A stretch of 12,633 nucleotides of DNA from Candidatus Caenarcanales bacterium (GTDB lineage: Bacteria > Cyanobacteriota > Vampirovibrionia > LMEP-6097): the NCBI GenBank assembly GCA_022447685.1, contig JAKVAO010000073.1, positions 1 to 12,633 of the forward strand, in the 5' to 3' direction. Shown here piece by piece: positions 5,032-12,633 of this stretch. Below the pieces are notes generated by a model. It worked only from the letters and a program-made list of their open reading frames with translations, did no database searches and had not been told where the DNA came from. Position 1 is the stretch's first letter. Every line of letters begins with the position of its first letter. Position numbers and translations under genes: made by a program.

Positions 5032-6751
5032 ACCTATAGATCTAAGACCAGATCTCGCTGAAATAATACACAAAATTCTTAAAGATAATCTAGAAGAAGG
5101 AACTTATGTATTTGCTTTTGGCTCAAGAGCTAACTGGACTGCAAAGCAAAGCTCGGATTTAGATTTAGCTATAGATAGCTTTGGTGAGAAATTAGATAGA
5201 AAAGTTAAATCAAATCTTGAAGATGCTTTTGAAGAGTCTAACCTCCCATATACTGTCGATGTTGTTGATTATAATTTTATCTCTGATAGTTTTAGAGAAG
5301 CTATTAAGGATGATCTGGTTAGGGTACTTTGGGATTGGAGTACTTCTCAATTAAAAGATATAGTTTTATTGAATCCAAATAATGTATCCTCAAAGGATAT
5401 TTATGATACTTATTTGTATTTAGATACAAGTAGTATTACTGAAAATCACATTGATATAATTCAGAGATTTTCTAAGAAAGAAGATTTACCAAGCAGGGCA
5501 AAGAGAAAAGTTAATAATTTAGATATAGTCTATTCTTGTGTAAGACCTATCCAAAAACATTTTGGAATAATAAAAAGTTCAACAAAAAACTTACTTGTAT
5601 CTACAGGATTTACAGTCATTAGATGTGAACAGGGTATATTAAATCCATTATTTCTATACTATTACCTTTCGCAAGACCATTTGATTAATTACCTCCAGGG
5701 GATTGCAGAGCACAGTACATCTGCATATCCATCTATTAAACCAAGTGACATAGGTGCGTTAAATATTAACCTCCCCCCACTTTCTGAACAAAAAAGAATT
5801 GCAGAAATATTATCATCACTTGATAATAAAATTGAAATCAACAAACAAATAAACCAAACTCTTGAAGAAATGGCTCAAGCTTTATTCAAGAGTTGGTTTA
5901 TTGACTTTGATCCAGTGAAGGCTAAAAAAACTGTTTTAAAATCTGGTGGTTCAGAAGAAGAGGCTAACTATGTAGCCATGAAAGTTATTTCTTCGAAGAC
6001 TGATGAAGAGTTGGAGCAGTTTAAAAATAGTAATTTTAAAGAATATCAAGAACTAGAAGAGACAGCTAAGCTCTTCCCGAGTGAGTTTCAAGATAGTGAG
6101 CTTGAGGAGATTCCTTTGGGGTGGGAAATAAAGAGCCTTAAAGATATTACTCAAATAACAACAAGGGGTATAGCTCCAAAGTATGTTGATAGTAATGGTA
6201 TTACTGTTATAAATCAAAAGTGTATTAGAAATAACTTAATTGACTTCAACTTAACTAAGCTTCACAAACCACTTGATAAACCACACCCTAAAGAACTTCA
6301 AGTTGAAGACTTGCTAATTAACTCTACTGGAGTTGGAACACTAGGAAGAGTAGCTATTGTTAGGTATTTAAATGAAAGAACTATTTTTGATACTCATGTA
6401 ACTTTAGTCAGAGCTGACAATGATCAAGTTACTTCGCCCTACCTTAATAGCTACTTAGTATCGCAAGAACAATATATTACTAGCTTAGGCTCTGGAAGTA
6501 CTGGACAAATAGAATTGAGAAGACAATCTTTAGAAGAAATGCAAATTACTTTACCAACCAGGGCTTTAATGCACAGTTTTAATAAGCAATATTATAGTTT
6601 CAATGAACAGATTGTATCTAACCTTCTTAATGGTCTATATTCATTTGATTTGCGAGACTCTTTAATGCAAAAACTAGTAAATGGTGACCTTGTAATTGAT
6701 AATTTAACTCAAAAGGAAATATCTAAATCTGTAATCAATTCAGTAATCTAG
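5018..6751 (+). CDS. hsdS: MNT nucleotidyltransferase domain fused to type I restriction specificity subunit HsdS
   Basis: A 577-residue fusion. Residues 1-105 form a minimal nucleotidyltransferase (HI0073/MntA-like): VFAFGSRANWTAKQSSDLDLAID carries G35-S36-X10-D47-L-D49, an exact GS-X10-D-X-D catalytic motif, with a likely third Asp at D81 (YTVDVVD). From about residue 107 a full-length HsdS follows. The first target-recognition domain is about 107-255, the conserved PPLSEQKRIAEILSSLDNKI helical linker about 253-272, and MAQALFKSWFIDFDPVKAK about 285-303. The second recognition domain starts at IPLGWEIKSLKDI (about 365), with a C-terminal helix near MQKLVNGDLVI. HsdS chooses the DNA sequence. 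MNT antitoxins AMPylate HEPN toxins, and a HEPN gene lies two genes upstream. The join falls where a normal HsdS would begin. The start overlaps the YhcG-like gene by 14 nt. That the MNT part is antitoxic is inferred. Confidence 0.93.
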   Translation: MLTTKPIDLRPDLAEIIHKILKDNLEEGTYVFAFGSRANWTAKQSSDLDLAIDSFGEKLDRKVKSNLEDAFEESNLPYTVDVVDYNFISDSFREAIKDDLVRVLWDWSTSQLKDIVLLNPNNVSSKDIYDTYLYLDTSSITENHIDIIQRFSKKEDLPSRAKRKVNNLDIVYSCVRPIQKHFGIIKSSTKNLLVSTGFTVIRCEQGILNPLFLYYYLSQDHLINYLQGIAEHSTSAYPSIKPSDIGALNINLPPLSEQKRIAEILSSLDNKIEINKQINQTLEEMAQALFKSWFIDFDPVKAKKTVLKSGGSEEEANYVAMKVISSKTDEELEQFKNSNFKEYQELEETAKLFPSEFQDSELEEIPLGWEIKSLKDITQITTRGIAPKYVDSNGITVINQKCIRNNLIDFNLTKLHKPLDKPHPKELQVEDLLINSTGVGTLGRVAIVRYLNERTIFDTHVTLVRADNDQVTSPYLNSYLVSQEQYITSLGSGSTGQIELRRQSLEEMQITLPTRALMHSFNKQYYSFNEQIVSNLLNGLYSFDLRDSLMQKLVNGDLVIDNLTQKEISKSVINSVI

Positions 6752-6753
6752 TA

Positions 6754-7545
6754 ATGTCAGATCTAACTCCTATTGAAACAAAGCTTTTTAATGATTTATT
6801 TAATCAGAGGGGGTGGGTTCTTGATTTTACAAATAATACATTTGCTCAATTTTTTTCATACTACAACATTGATATTAAAGATGAAAGTCTGTACAAGGGA
6901 TCTAAAGGCAATAGATTAAATACTTTCCTGGAAATTGAATCTAACCATTGTGTTGCAAATGTTCTAGAAGGTCTAATTGAATACAAGGTAGATCTAGAAG
7001 GTTTGGGATCAATTCCTGAGCAAAAATACAAAAGATGTGTTGAAATAGTCAAAAAACTAAAATGCTCACCAAATGCAAAAATAGATAGCTTAGAAAAACT
7101 AAGTCATAAATATATAAAAGAGAATATTAATAAGTGTAATGAAAAAATCAAATCCCAGGATTATTCAGGAGCAATTACTAATGCTAGGTCATTGATTGAA
7201 CATCTTCTAGAATATATATATCAGGAAATAACAGGTAAAGACTTTGATACTGACAAGCTTCCCAAAAAATATAAAGTTTTATCTCAAAATTTAAATTTAG
7301 ACCCTGCACATTTAGATAAAAAGATATCAACAGAAGAACTAAAGCAAATATTAAGTGGCTTTGTCTCAATTATTACTGGCATGGCATGTTTCAGCAATGA
7401 CTGGGCAGATAGGCATGCTCGTAAATTTGACCCTCAAAAACACCATGCTCAGCTAGCAGTCAATTCTGCCTTTACTATATGTGAATTCATTCTCAGTTCT
7501 TATGAATATCAGCATATAGACGAGAAACAAGATTTAAGTGAATAA
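6754..7545 (+). CDS. abortive infection family protein (Abi_C domain)
   Basis: A 263-residue protein whose C-terminal part matches the abortive-infection C-terminal (Abi_C) pattern. YSGAITNARSLIEHLLEYIY (about 137-156) is followed by LPKKYKVLSQNLNLDPAHL (about 169-187), QILSGFVSIITGMACFSNDWADRHARKF (about 198-225) and KHHAQLAVNSAFTICEFILSSYE (about 229-251). The N-terminus (GWVLDFTNNTFAQFFSYYNIDI, then SKGNRLNTFLEIE) also looks like the conserved lead domain of such proteins. Abi_C belongs to the wider HEPN world and is usually tied to phage-induced growth arrest. The usual RN before the D-x-H reads SN here (S214, N215), so the RNase arginine may be missing. It begins 2 nt after the hsdS stop and ends 14 nt before hsdR, inside the same operon. 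Confidence 0.87.
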   Translation: MSDLTPIETKLFNDLFNQRGWVLDFTNNTFAQFFSYYNIDIKDESLYKGSKGNRLNTFLEIESNHCVANVLEGLIEYKVDLEGLGSIPEQKYKRCVEIVKKLKCSPNAKIDSLEKLSHKYIKENINKCNEKIKSQDYSGAITNARSLIEHLLEYIYQEITGKDFDTDKLPKKYKVLSQNLNLDPAHLDKKISTEELKQILSGFVSIITGMACFSNDWADRHARKFDPQKHHAQLAVNSAFTICEFILSSYEYQHIDEKQDLSE

Positions 7546-7559
7546 GAGATAAATTAACC

Positions 7560-10500
7560 ATGATCACTGAAACCCAATTAGAAGAAGAATATTGTTTACC
7601 ATGGTTTGAATCCCTAGGTTGGGAAAGAATTAGAGAAATTGAAATCGCACCTGATAGTAATAACCCAGAGCGTGATAACTATAATGAGGTCCTATTAAAG
7701 AACACATTAAAATCATCTTTAGAACGAATCAACCCTCAAGTCCCGACAGAGACTATAGATGAAGTTATAACTCAACTCACTAAACCTGAGTCTTTAGACT
7801 TAATAATTAACAATAAAGAATTTCACAGATACCTTTTAGAAGGTATAGATATCAAATATAAAATTGATGATGAGATAGTTGATGATAAGCTTTTCTTGAT
7901 TGACTTTGAGCATGCACACAGGAACTCATTTAAAGCAGTAAATCAATTCACTATTAAAGGATCTAAACAGCTTAGAAGACCAGATATCGTTTGTTTTATA
8001 AATGGTTTACCTCTATTTGTAATTGAATTGAAAAGCCCAAGTAAAGAAGACACTGATATCTGGGAAGCTTATAATCAACTGCAAACTTATAAAGATGAAA
8101 TCTCTGACTTATTTATTTTCAACGAAGCATTGATTATTAGTGATGGTATTAACGCTAGATTAGGTTCACTTACTGCAAATGAAGAGAGGTTTACACCTTG
8201 GAAAGCTATTAAAAATGAACAGGATAAACCTAATCATCAATGGCAATTAGAAACTTTAGTAAAAGGTTTCTTTGATAAAGAACTACTTTTAGACTATATT
8301 CGCTATTTCATAATCTTTGAAACCAACGAAGAAGCTAAAACTATCAAAAAAATAGCTGCATATCACCAGTTCCATGCTGTTAGAGAAGCAGTTACTACTA
8401 CTTTAATTGCTTCAGGAGCTAAAGAGGCTAATAGTTCATCAGCAATTACAAGCGTAGAATATAACAGTAAAAAAGCTGGTGTTATATGGCATACTCAAGG
8501 GTCAGGTAAAAGTATTTCTATGTGCTGCTTTGCAGGTAAGCTTATCAGGCAGCCTCAAATGAAGAATCCGACTTTAGTTATTGTTACCGATAGAAACGAT
8601 TTAGATGGACAGCTTTATCAGACATTCTGTAACGCTCAGAGTTTATTAGGGCAAATTCCTGTCCAAGCTGATAGCAGAGATAAATTAAGAGAAGCTTTAG
8701 CAGAAAGAGAAGCAGGGGGGATTTTATTCACAACTATTCAGAAATTTGCATTATTAACAGGTGAGGAAAAACATCCCGCACTCAATATTAGAGACAATAT
8801 AGTGGTGATTTCAGATGAAGCACATCGAAGTCAATATGGTTTAAATGCTAAGTTAGACTCTAAGACTGGGCTTTATAAATATGGCTATGCGAAACATTTA
8901 AGAGATGCCATCCCCAATGCTTCATTTATAGGCTTTACAGGAACTCCTATCTCATTTGATGATAAAGATACTAGAGCAGTATTTGGTGACTACATATCAA
9001 TTTATGACATTAAAGATGCAGTAGATGATGGTGCAACGGTACCTATTTTTTACCAACCAAGATTAACGAAGCTTGATCTTAGCGATACAGACATTAAAGC
9101 CTTGTTCTCTGAATTTGAGGATATCCCAGAAGATGAAGAAAGTGTTGAATCTAATGAACAAGCCAAAATCAAATGGAGCAGGCTTGAAAAGTTAGTTGGT
9201 TCCAAACCTAGATTGGAGAAAATTGCTAAAGATTTAGTTGAACACTACGAAGATAGAGAGCAAACTATTTCAGGTAAAGCAATGATAGTTACCATGAGTA
9301 GAGAAATATGTGTCAATCTCTATGATGAAATTATAAACCTGCGTCCCGGATGGCACAGTGAAGATATAAATAAAGGTTCAATAAAAGTCATTATGACTGG
9401 CTCAGCCTCAGATAGTGCCAATTTACAGAAACATGTTTATAACAAATCAACGAGGAAAGATCTTGAAAAGAGATTCAAAAATCCAAATGATCCACTTAAG
9501 TTAGTAATTGTTAGAGATATGTGGCTAACTGGTTTTGATGCACCCAGTTGTATGACTATGTATGTAGATAAGCCCATGAAAGGACATAACTTAATGCAAG
9601 CAATTGCAAGAGTAAATAGAGTTTTCAAGGATAAACCAAGTGGTCTTGTTGTTGATTATATTGGGATATTTAATCAATTAAAAGAAGCTTATAAAATCTA
9701 TGCCGACTCAAAAGGTAAGGGGGAGCCTACACATGATATAGAAGCTGCTTATACAGTTTTAGTTGATAGATTAGAATCTGTTAGAACCATGTTTGCCAAG
9801 AATGGCAAATTAAAAGGGTTTAACTACTCAGAGTATCAAACTAAAGCAATTAATCTTCTAATTCCTGCAGCAGATTATATTCTTGGTTTAGAAGACGGTA
9901 AGAAACGTTTTCTTGATTTAATGCTTGCAATTAATAAAGCAAATTCTCTTTGCTCTACTTTAGATAAAGTAAAAGAGCTCAAAGAGGAAATAGCTTTCTT
10001 GAATACAGTTAAAGCTGTAATTATTAAACTTACTAATGTTGAAAAGAAAATCAAAGCTAAGTCTAAGGATTCTACACTTCAACAAATACTCAACAATGCT
10101 ATTAAAGCAGATGAAGTTCAAGATTTATATGATTTGTGCGGAATAAATAAGCCTGATATTAGTCTTCTTGACGATGAATTTTTCAGAGAAGTCAGGGAAA
10201 TGCCTCATAAGAACCTTGCTGTAGAGCTCTTAGAGAAATTACTTGCAAACCATATTAAATCAAAACTTAAAAACAATGTAACTAAAGAAAAGAAATATAG
10301 TGATAGACTCCAAGAAACACTTAGAAGATATCATCAAGGTTTTATTACTAATTTAAAAGCTCTTGAAGAATTAATGGCAATGGCAAAAGAATGCTCTGAA
10401 GATGCAAGCTATGCAGAATCTATAGGGTTAACTAATGATGAACTCGCTTTCTTTGATGCCTTAAATGAAAATGCAAGTGCACAAGATCTTGGGGATGAAA

Positions 10501-10712
10501 CTCTTAAATTGATTGCAAGAGAAATCACTGAGAAGCTTCGTAAATCTACTACCGTCGACTGGCAAAAAAGAGAAAGTATTAGATCTAGCTTAAGAATAAT
10601 AGTTAGAAGAACTCTTCAAAAATATGGCTACCCACCTGATAAAAGAGATGATGCTATCGAACTCGTAATGAATCAAGCTGAAGCTTTAGCTAATGACTGG
10701 AGTAATGATTAA
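7560..10712 (+). CDS. hsdR: type I restriction endonuclease subunit HsdR
   Basis: A 1050-residue motor and nuclease subunit of the R2M2S restriction complex, which translocates DNA from unmethylated sites and cuts at a distance. The N-terminal PD-(D/E)XK nuclease has RPDIVCFINGLPLFVIELKSP with D142, E156 and K158. The SF2 helicase core follows: Walker A HTQGSGKS (K317), LVIVTDRNDLDGQL (about 338-351), the DEAH box (419-422) with SDEAHRSQYG, IGFTGTP, and motif VI QAIARVNR (680-687). A long helical C-terminal region for HsdM/HsdS contact fills the remainder. Length and all key residues are intact, so the enzyme is probably active. It starts 14 nt after the Abi_C gene with only a weak Shine-Dalgarno sequence and closes the operon. 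A short inverted repeat follows at 10728-10750. Confidence 0.96.
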   Translation: MITETQLEEEYCLPWFESLGWERIREIEIAPDSNNPERDNYNEVLLKNTLKSSLERINPQVPTETIDEVITQLTKPESLDLIINNKEFHRYLLEGIDIKYKIDDEIVDDKLFLIDFEHAHRNSFKAVNQFTIKGSKQLRRPDIVCFINGLPLFVIELKSPSKEDTDIWEAYNQLQTYKDEISDLFIFNEALIISDGINARLGSLTANEERFTPWKAIKNEQDKPNHQWQLETLVKGFFDKELLLDYIRYFIIFETNEEAKTIKKIAAYHQFHAVREAVTTTLIASGAKEANSSSAITSVEYNSKKAGVIWHTQGSGKSISMCCFAGKLIRQPQMKNPTLVIVTDRNDLDGQLYQTFCNAQSLLGQIPVQADSRDKLREALAEREAGGILFTTIQKFALLTGEEKHPALNIRDNIVVISDEAHRSQYGLNAKLDSKTGLYKYGYAKHLRDAIPNASFIGFTGTPISFDDKDTRAVFGDYISIYDIKDAVDDGATVPIFYQPRLTKLDLSDTDIKALFSEFEDIPEDEESVESNEQAKIKWSRLEKLVGSKPRLEKIAKDLVEHYEDREQTISGKAMIVTMSREICVNLYDEIINLRPGWHSEDINKGSIKVIMTGSASDSANLQKHVYNKSTRKDLEKRFKNPNDPLKLVIVRDMWLTGFDAPSCMTMYVDKPMKGHNLMQAIARVNRVFKDKPSGLVVDYIGIFNQLKEAYKIYADSKGKGEPTHDIEAAYTVLVDRLESVRTMFAKNGKLKGFNYSEYQTKAINLLIPAADYILGLEDGKKRFLDLMLAINKANSLCSTLDKVKELKEEIAFLNTVKAVIIKLTNVEKKIKAKSKDSTLQQILNNAIKADEVQDLYDLCGINKPDISLLDDEFFREVREMPHKNLAVELLEKLLANHIKSKLKNNVTKEKKYSDRLQETLRRYHQGFITNLKALEELMAMAKECSEDASYAESIGLTNDELAFFDALNENASAQDLGDETLKLIAREITEKLRKSTTVDWQKRESIRSSLRIIVRRTLQKYGYPPDKRDDAIELVMNQAEALANDWSND

Positions 10713-10727
10713 ACATCAATCCTCAGC

Positions 10728-10750
10728 TAGCACTGTTTGCCTGTGTGCTA
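10728..10750 (+). terminator. weak hairpin downstream of hsdR
   Basis: TAGCAC (10728-10733) and GTGCTA (10745-10750) form a 6-bp stem with an 11-nt loop, 15 bp after the hsdR stop. No clear T-run follows, so it may be a weak terminator or a 3'-end stabilising hairpin. Confidence 0.25.
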
Positions 10751-10809
10751 TTAAAATCTAAAATTAAGCCCAGTACAACCAAATTATTTTTAAATTCTTA
10801 TAGCGTTAA

Positions 10810-10829
10810 GGATGCCCTGCAAAACTCAA
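10810..10829 (+). repeat. left terminal inverted repeat of the IS5-family element
   Basis: GGATGCCCTGCAAAACTCAA is repeated in inverted form, without mismatch, at 11970-11989. It is flanked on the left by the TTAA target copy at 10806-10809. Confidence 0.93.
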
Positions 10830-10897
10830 GATGAATATTAAGGTAAGAAAATACTCAAAGAGCAATCACAGCTTGAGATAGCTAGTAAAATATAATA

Positions 10898-11851
10898 ATG
10901 CAAGGTTCATTTTTAGATATTTTTTGTGGTACAAGCAAAGGAACAAAATCATCAAAGTTTTTAGAAGAAATTGATTCAGTAATGCCTTGGTATCGAATCA
11001 ATAAACTACTTTCAAAGTGGAAAGATGCAAATACTGGAAGAAAAGGTTTTAGTCCAGAGACTATGTTCAGAATGTCACTCCTAAAAGATTTCTATGGTTT
11101 GAGTGATGCTGATACTGAAGAGTTAATAAATGATCGCATATCATTTCGTAGATTTATGAAAATTGATATTTCTTGTCCTGCACCTGATGAGACTACACTT
11201 TGTAGATTTAGAGCTTGGCTTACAGAGAATAATTTACAAGAAAAACTTTTCAATTTGGTCAATAAATACCTTGATAAAAAAGGCTTTTTTGTAAAGAAAG
11301 GCAGTTTAGTGGATGCAACTATTGTCGAAGCTCCAATGAACAAAAACAACGGAGAAAAAGACTGGATTGATAAAGAAGCTTCATCTACAAAGAAAGGATC
11401 TAGATGGTATAGAGGTTACAAAATTCATGCGGATATTGATCCTGCTCATACTCTATTTGCTGGTGTTTTAACAACAACAGCAAAAGTTGCTGATATTACT
11501 TGTTTAGAACCATTGCTATCAGGAGCAACTGAGTCAGTAATAGCAGACAAGGGTTACTACAGTCAGGAGCTTAAACGGCAACTTAGGTCTCAAGGAATTC
11601 ATTGTGGAATTTTAGACAAAGCACCTAAGGGTAAAAAATTATCAAACTCTCAGCGAAAGAGGAATAAGAAGCTTTCATCTGCAAGAGCATTTGTTGAACA
11701 TCCATTTAATGTAATTAAAAACTGGTTTAAATTTAAAAAAGTTAGATATGTCGGAATTGTGAAAAACACTGCTCATGTATTCATGCTAGCTATGATGCAT
11801 AACATCTACAAAGTTAGAAAATTACTAGAACCTGAATTGTCAATCGCTTGA
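10898..11851 (+). CDS. IS5-family DDE transposase
   Basis: A 317-residue transposase. The N-terminal DUF772-type helical domain (about 28-110) includes FSPETMFRMSLLKDFYGLSD, SFRRFMKIDIS and PDETTLCRFRAWL. The RNase H-like catalytic core carries the DDE triad at D139 (SLVDATIVEAP), D217 (IADKGYYS) and E267 (RAFVEHPFNVIKNWF). The insertion YRGYKIHADIDPAHTLFAGV is typical of the IS5 group. The length is normal, without frameshift. The ATG at 10898 has no obvious Shine-Dalgarno sequence, which is common for transposases kept at low expression. TATAAT-like sequence sits directly before it. Confidence 0.95.
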   Translation: MQGSFLDIFCGTSKGTKSSKFLEEIDSVMPWYRINKLLSKWKDANTGRKGFSPETMFRMSLLKDFYGLSDADTEELINDRISFRRFMKIDISCPAPDETTLCRFRAWLTENNLQEKLFNLVNKYLDKKGFFVKKGSLVDATIVEAPMNKNNGEKDWIDKEASSTKKGSRWYRGYKIHADIDPAHTLFAGVLTTTAKVADITCLEPLLSGATESVIADKGYYSQELKRQLRSQGIHCGILDKAPKGKKLSNSQRKRNKKLSSARAFVEHPFNVIKNWFKFKKVRYVGIVKNTAHVFMLAMMHNIYKVRKLLEPELSIA

Positions 11852-11914
11852 GATTTAGGGCGAAGTGTATCTAAAATGCACTGAATTGATTAAATCTCTC
11901 AAAAAATAGATACT

Positions 11915-11942
11915 TTAGCTGACTCTAAGCTAACTTCGAAGT
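11915..11942. repeat. tandem small palindromes at the 3' end of the IS
   Basis: TTAGCT (11915-11920) and AGCTAA (11928-11933) form a 6-bp stem. It is followed directly by the perfect 10-bp palindrome ACTTCGAAGT (11933-11942). They lie between the transposase stop and the right inverted repeat. They could slow read-through out of the IS or have a role in transposase binding, but neither role is shown. Confidence 0.3.
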
Positions 11943-11969
11943 CTACTTTCACAACTTCTATGCTGAAAT

Positions 11970-11989
11970 TTGAGTTTTGCAGGGCATCC
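11970..11989 (-). repeat. right terminal inverted repeat of the IS5-family element
   Basis: Exact reverse complement of the left end at 10810-10829, followed by the second TTAA target copy at 11990-11993. Confidence 0.93.
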
Positions 11990-11993
11990 TTAA

Positions 11994-12351
11994 TAGTTTT
12001 AAGTATGTTGAGGAAGATATATTCAGAAGATATTGTCCTTTTATAGAAAATGGAACCACTTTTGTACTTTGCTTATTTAAACCAGGTCATATTGGTAACA
12101 GTCAAGAATCAAGGCTCAAACTATTACAAGCGACTTGTATAAATGCAAGAGTCAAGATATCAGAAAATAAAACTGTTATCGGTATTTCTTGCTCTACAGA
12201 AAAACAAACAGGTTACGAATTCATTCTCTATGAGTCAGAGAGTATCACTGAGCAAGCTAAAGAATTACACAACACTCTTAATAGGGAAGGTTCACAGTGG
12301 GTTCGAAGAGAGAATATAACTCAAAGCTATGAAGAAGAGTATCCTAGCTAA
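11994..12351 (+). pseudogene. 3' part of an unknown gene interrupted by the IS5-family element
   Basis: From the right edge of the IS an open frame runs to TAA 12349-12351 and encodes about 118 residues, including RRYCPFIENGTTFVLCLFKP, SQESRLKLLQATCINARVKI and a C-terminus QWVRRENITQSYEEEYPS. I do not recognise the family. A TTG at 11977 inside the IS repeat could serve as a start, but that would be accidental. If the IS and one TTAA are removed, the frame stays open back through 10809 to 10709, with GTG 10745 as the only plausible start. That gives about 140 residues. No ribosome-binding site is seen there, so the true 5' end may have been lost earlier. Even spacing of charged and hydrophobic residues suggests it was once a real protein. 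Confidence 0.55.
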
Positions 12352-12404
12352 TATATTACAATAAAACGCATAAAGTATAAATATATGTTAAGATAACAAT
12401 CATT

Positions 12405-12633
12405 ATGCAAATTCAAACAGCAAAAATTCCTAAAGAAAAGCTAAAGAAATAGCAGTCCCCCTGGCCTTTGTAAGAGTATTGTGTTTAGCTATTGTTAGTG
12501 AATGTTAGCAATCTAGATTTAAGTTTTTTATAAAAGGCTTTCAGCAAGCGGTTTTAAATATCCCAGAGACAAGGGATTTAAATAAAAAGATTGGTTACAG
12601 TATTTATGAGCTTGTAGCGAGTTCATTTGCAAT
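12405..12633 (+). pseudogene. broken gene running off the window end (frameshift plus internal stop)
   Basis: ATG 12405 opens a frame reading MQIQTAKIPKEKLKK that hits TAG at 12450-12452. The -1 frame from 12449 continues with IAVPLAFVRVLCLAIVSEC, a hydrophobic segment like a signal peptide or membrane helix. It then hits TAG at 12506-12508 and stays open to the window edge (FFIKGFQQAVLNIPETRDL, then YSIYELVASSFA). The basic N-terminus followed by a hydrophobic core, and one shared frame on both sides of the second stop, suggest a single gene damaged by a one-base deletion and a nonsense change. The family is not recognised. The start has only a weak ribosome-binding site. Confidence 0.35.

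Larger units (their letters stand above)
10810..11989 (+). mobile_element. complete IS5-family insertion sequence, 1180 bp
   Basis: The element is bounded by perfect 20-bp terminal inverted repeats, GGATGCCCTGCAAAACTCAA at 10810-10829 and its complement at 11970-11989. TTAA occurs on both sides (10806-10809 and 11990-11993). TTAA fits the YTAR-type target duplication of IS5-group elements. One transposase gene fills most of it and is intact, so the copy may be recent and active. It lies 97 bp after hsdR and appears to interrupt an open reading frame. Confidence 0.93.

Noticed and set aside
5773..5778. C6 tract in the conserved PPLSEQ linker of hsdS, and a G6 tract at 8715-8720 in hsdR, as phase-variation switches
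   Set aside because: Six-base tracts are short for slipped-strand switching, and both genes are in frame. They may be worth a look in population data but are not supported as switches.
1..12633. CRISPR array, retron or phage integrase
   Set aside because: No regularly spaced repeats, reverse transcriptase or recombinase gene is present. The only mobile-element gene is the IS5-family transposase.

Overview
The window is AT-rich DNA (about one third G+C by eye) from a bacterial accessory region. Gene families, coding style and the IS5-type insertion sequence fit a low-GC proteobacterium, perhaps a gammaproteobacterium. No housekeeping gene or rRNA is present to fix the taxon, so this assignment is weak. 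All credible genes are on the + strand.

Left flank (1-1869): a decayed C-terminal piece of an ATP-grasp protein (79-363); a possible 34-residue hydrophobic peptide with a structured leader (541-645); an overlapping DUF4160/DUF2442 gene pair that resembles a small toxin-antitoxin module (775-1234); a strong bidirectional terminator (1316-1353) inside a GC-richer stretch of unassigned, probably imported DNA; and a non-coding leader with a 25-bp palindrome, hairpins and a TATAAT box ahead of hsdM.

Core (1879-10712): one tightly packed six-gene operon. It is a complete type I restriction-modification system (hsdM, hsdS, hsdR) with three further genes inside it. In order: HsdM methyltransferase; a HEPN protein with an intact R-X4-H-X-Y motif; a DUF1016/YhcG-type PD-(D/E)XK nuclease; an HsdS carrying an extra N-terminal minimal nucleotidyltransferase (MNT) domain with an exact GS-X10-D-X-D motif; an abortive-infection (Abi_C) protein; and HsdR. 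Genes overlap by 4, 8 and 14 nt or are separated by 2 and 14 nt, so co-transcription and translational coupling are very likely.

The most interesting point is that HEPN and MNT proteins normally form an adjacent two-gene toxin-antitoxin pair (type VII, where MNT AMPylates the HEPN toxin). Here the MNT antitoxin domain is fused to the DNA-specificity subunit, and its HEPN partner is a separate gene two positions upstream. I infer that HsdS may double as the HEPN antitoxin. Loss or poisoning of the restriction complex would then release a toxic RNase, similar in logic to the PrrC anticodon nuclease held by a type I restriction enzyme, but with unrelated parts. This is a hypothesis.

Right flank (10713-12633): a complete 1180-bp IS5-family element (10810-11989) with perfect 20-bp inverted repeats and a TTAA target duplication. 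It lies in a reading frame that is open on both sides of the insertion. A second broken gene with a frameshift and an internal stop runs off the window end (12405 onward). Both flanks therefore show gene decay around an intact defence operon, as expected of a defence island or integration hot spot.
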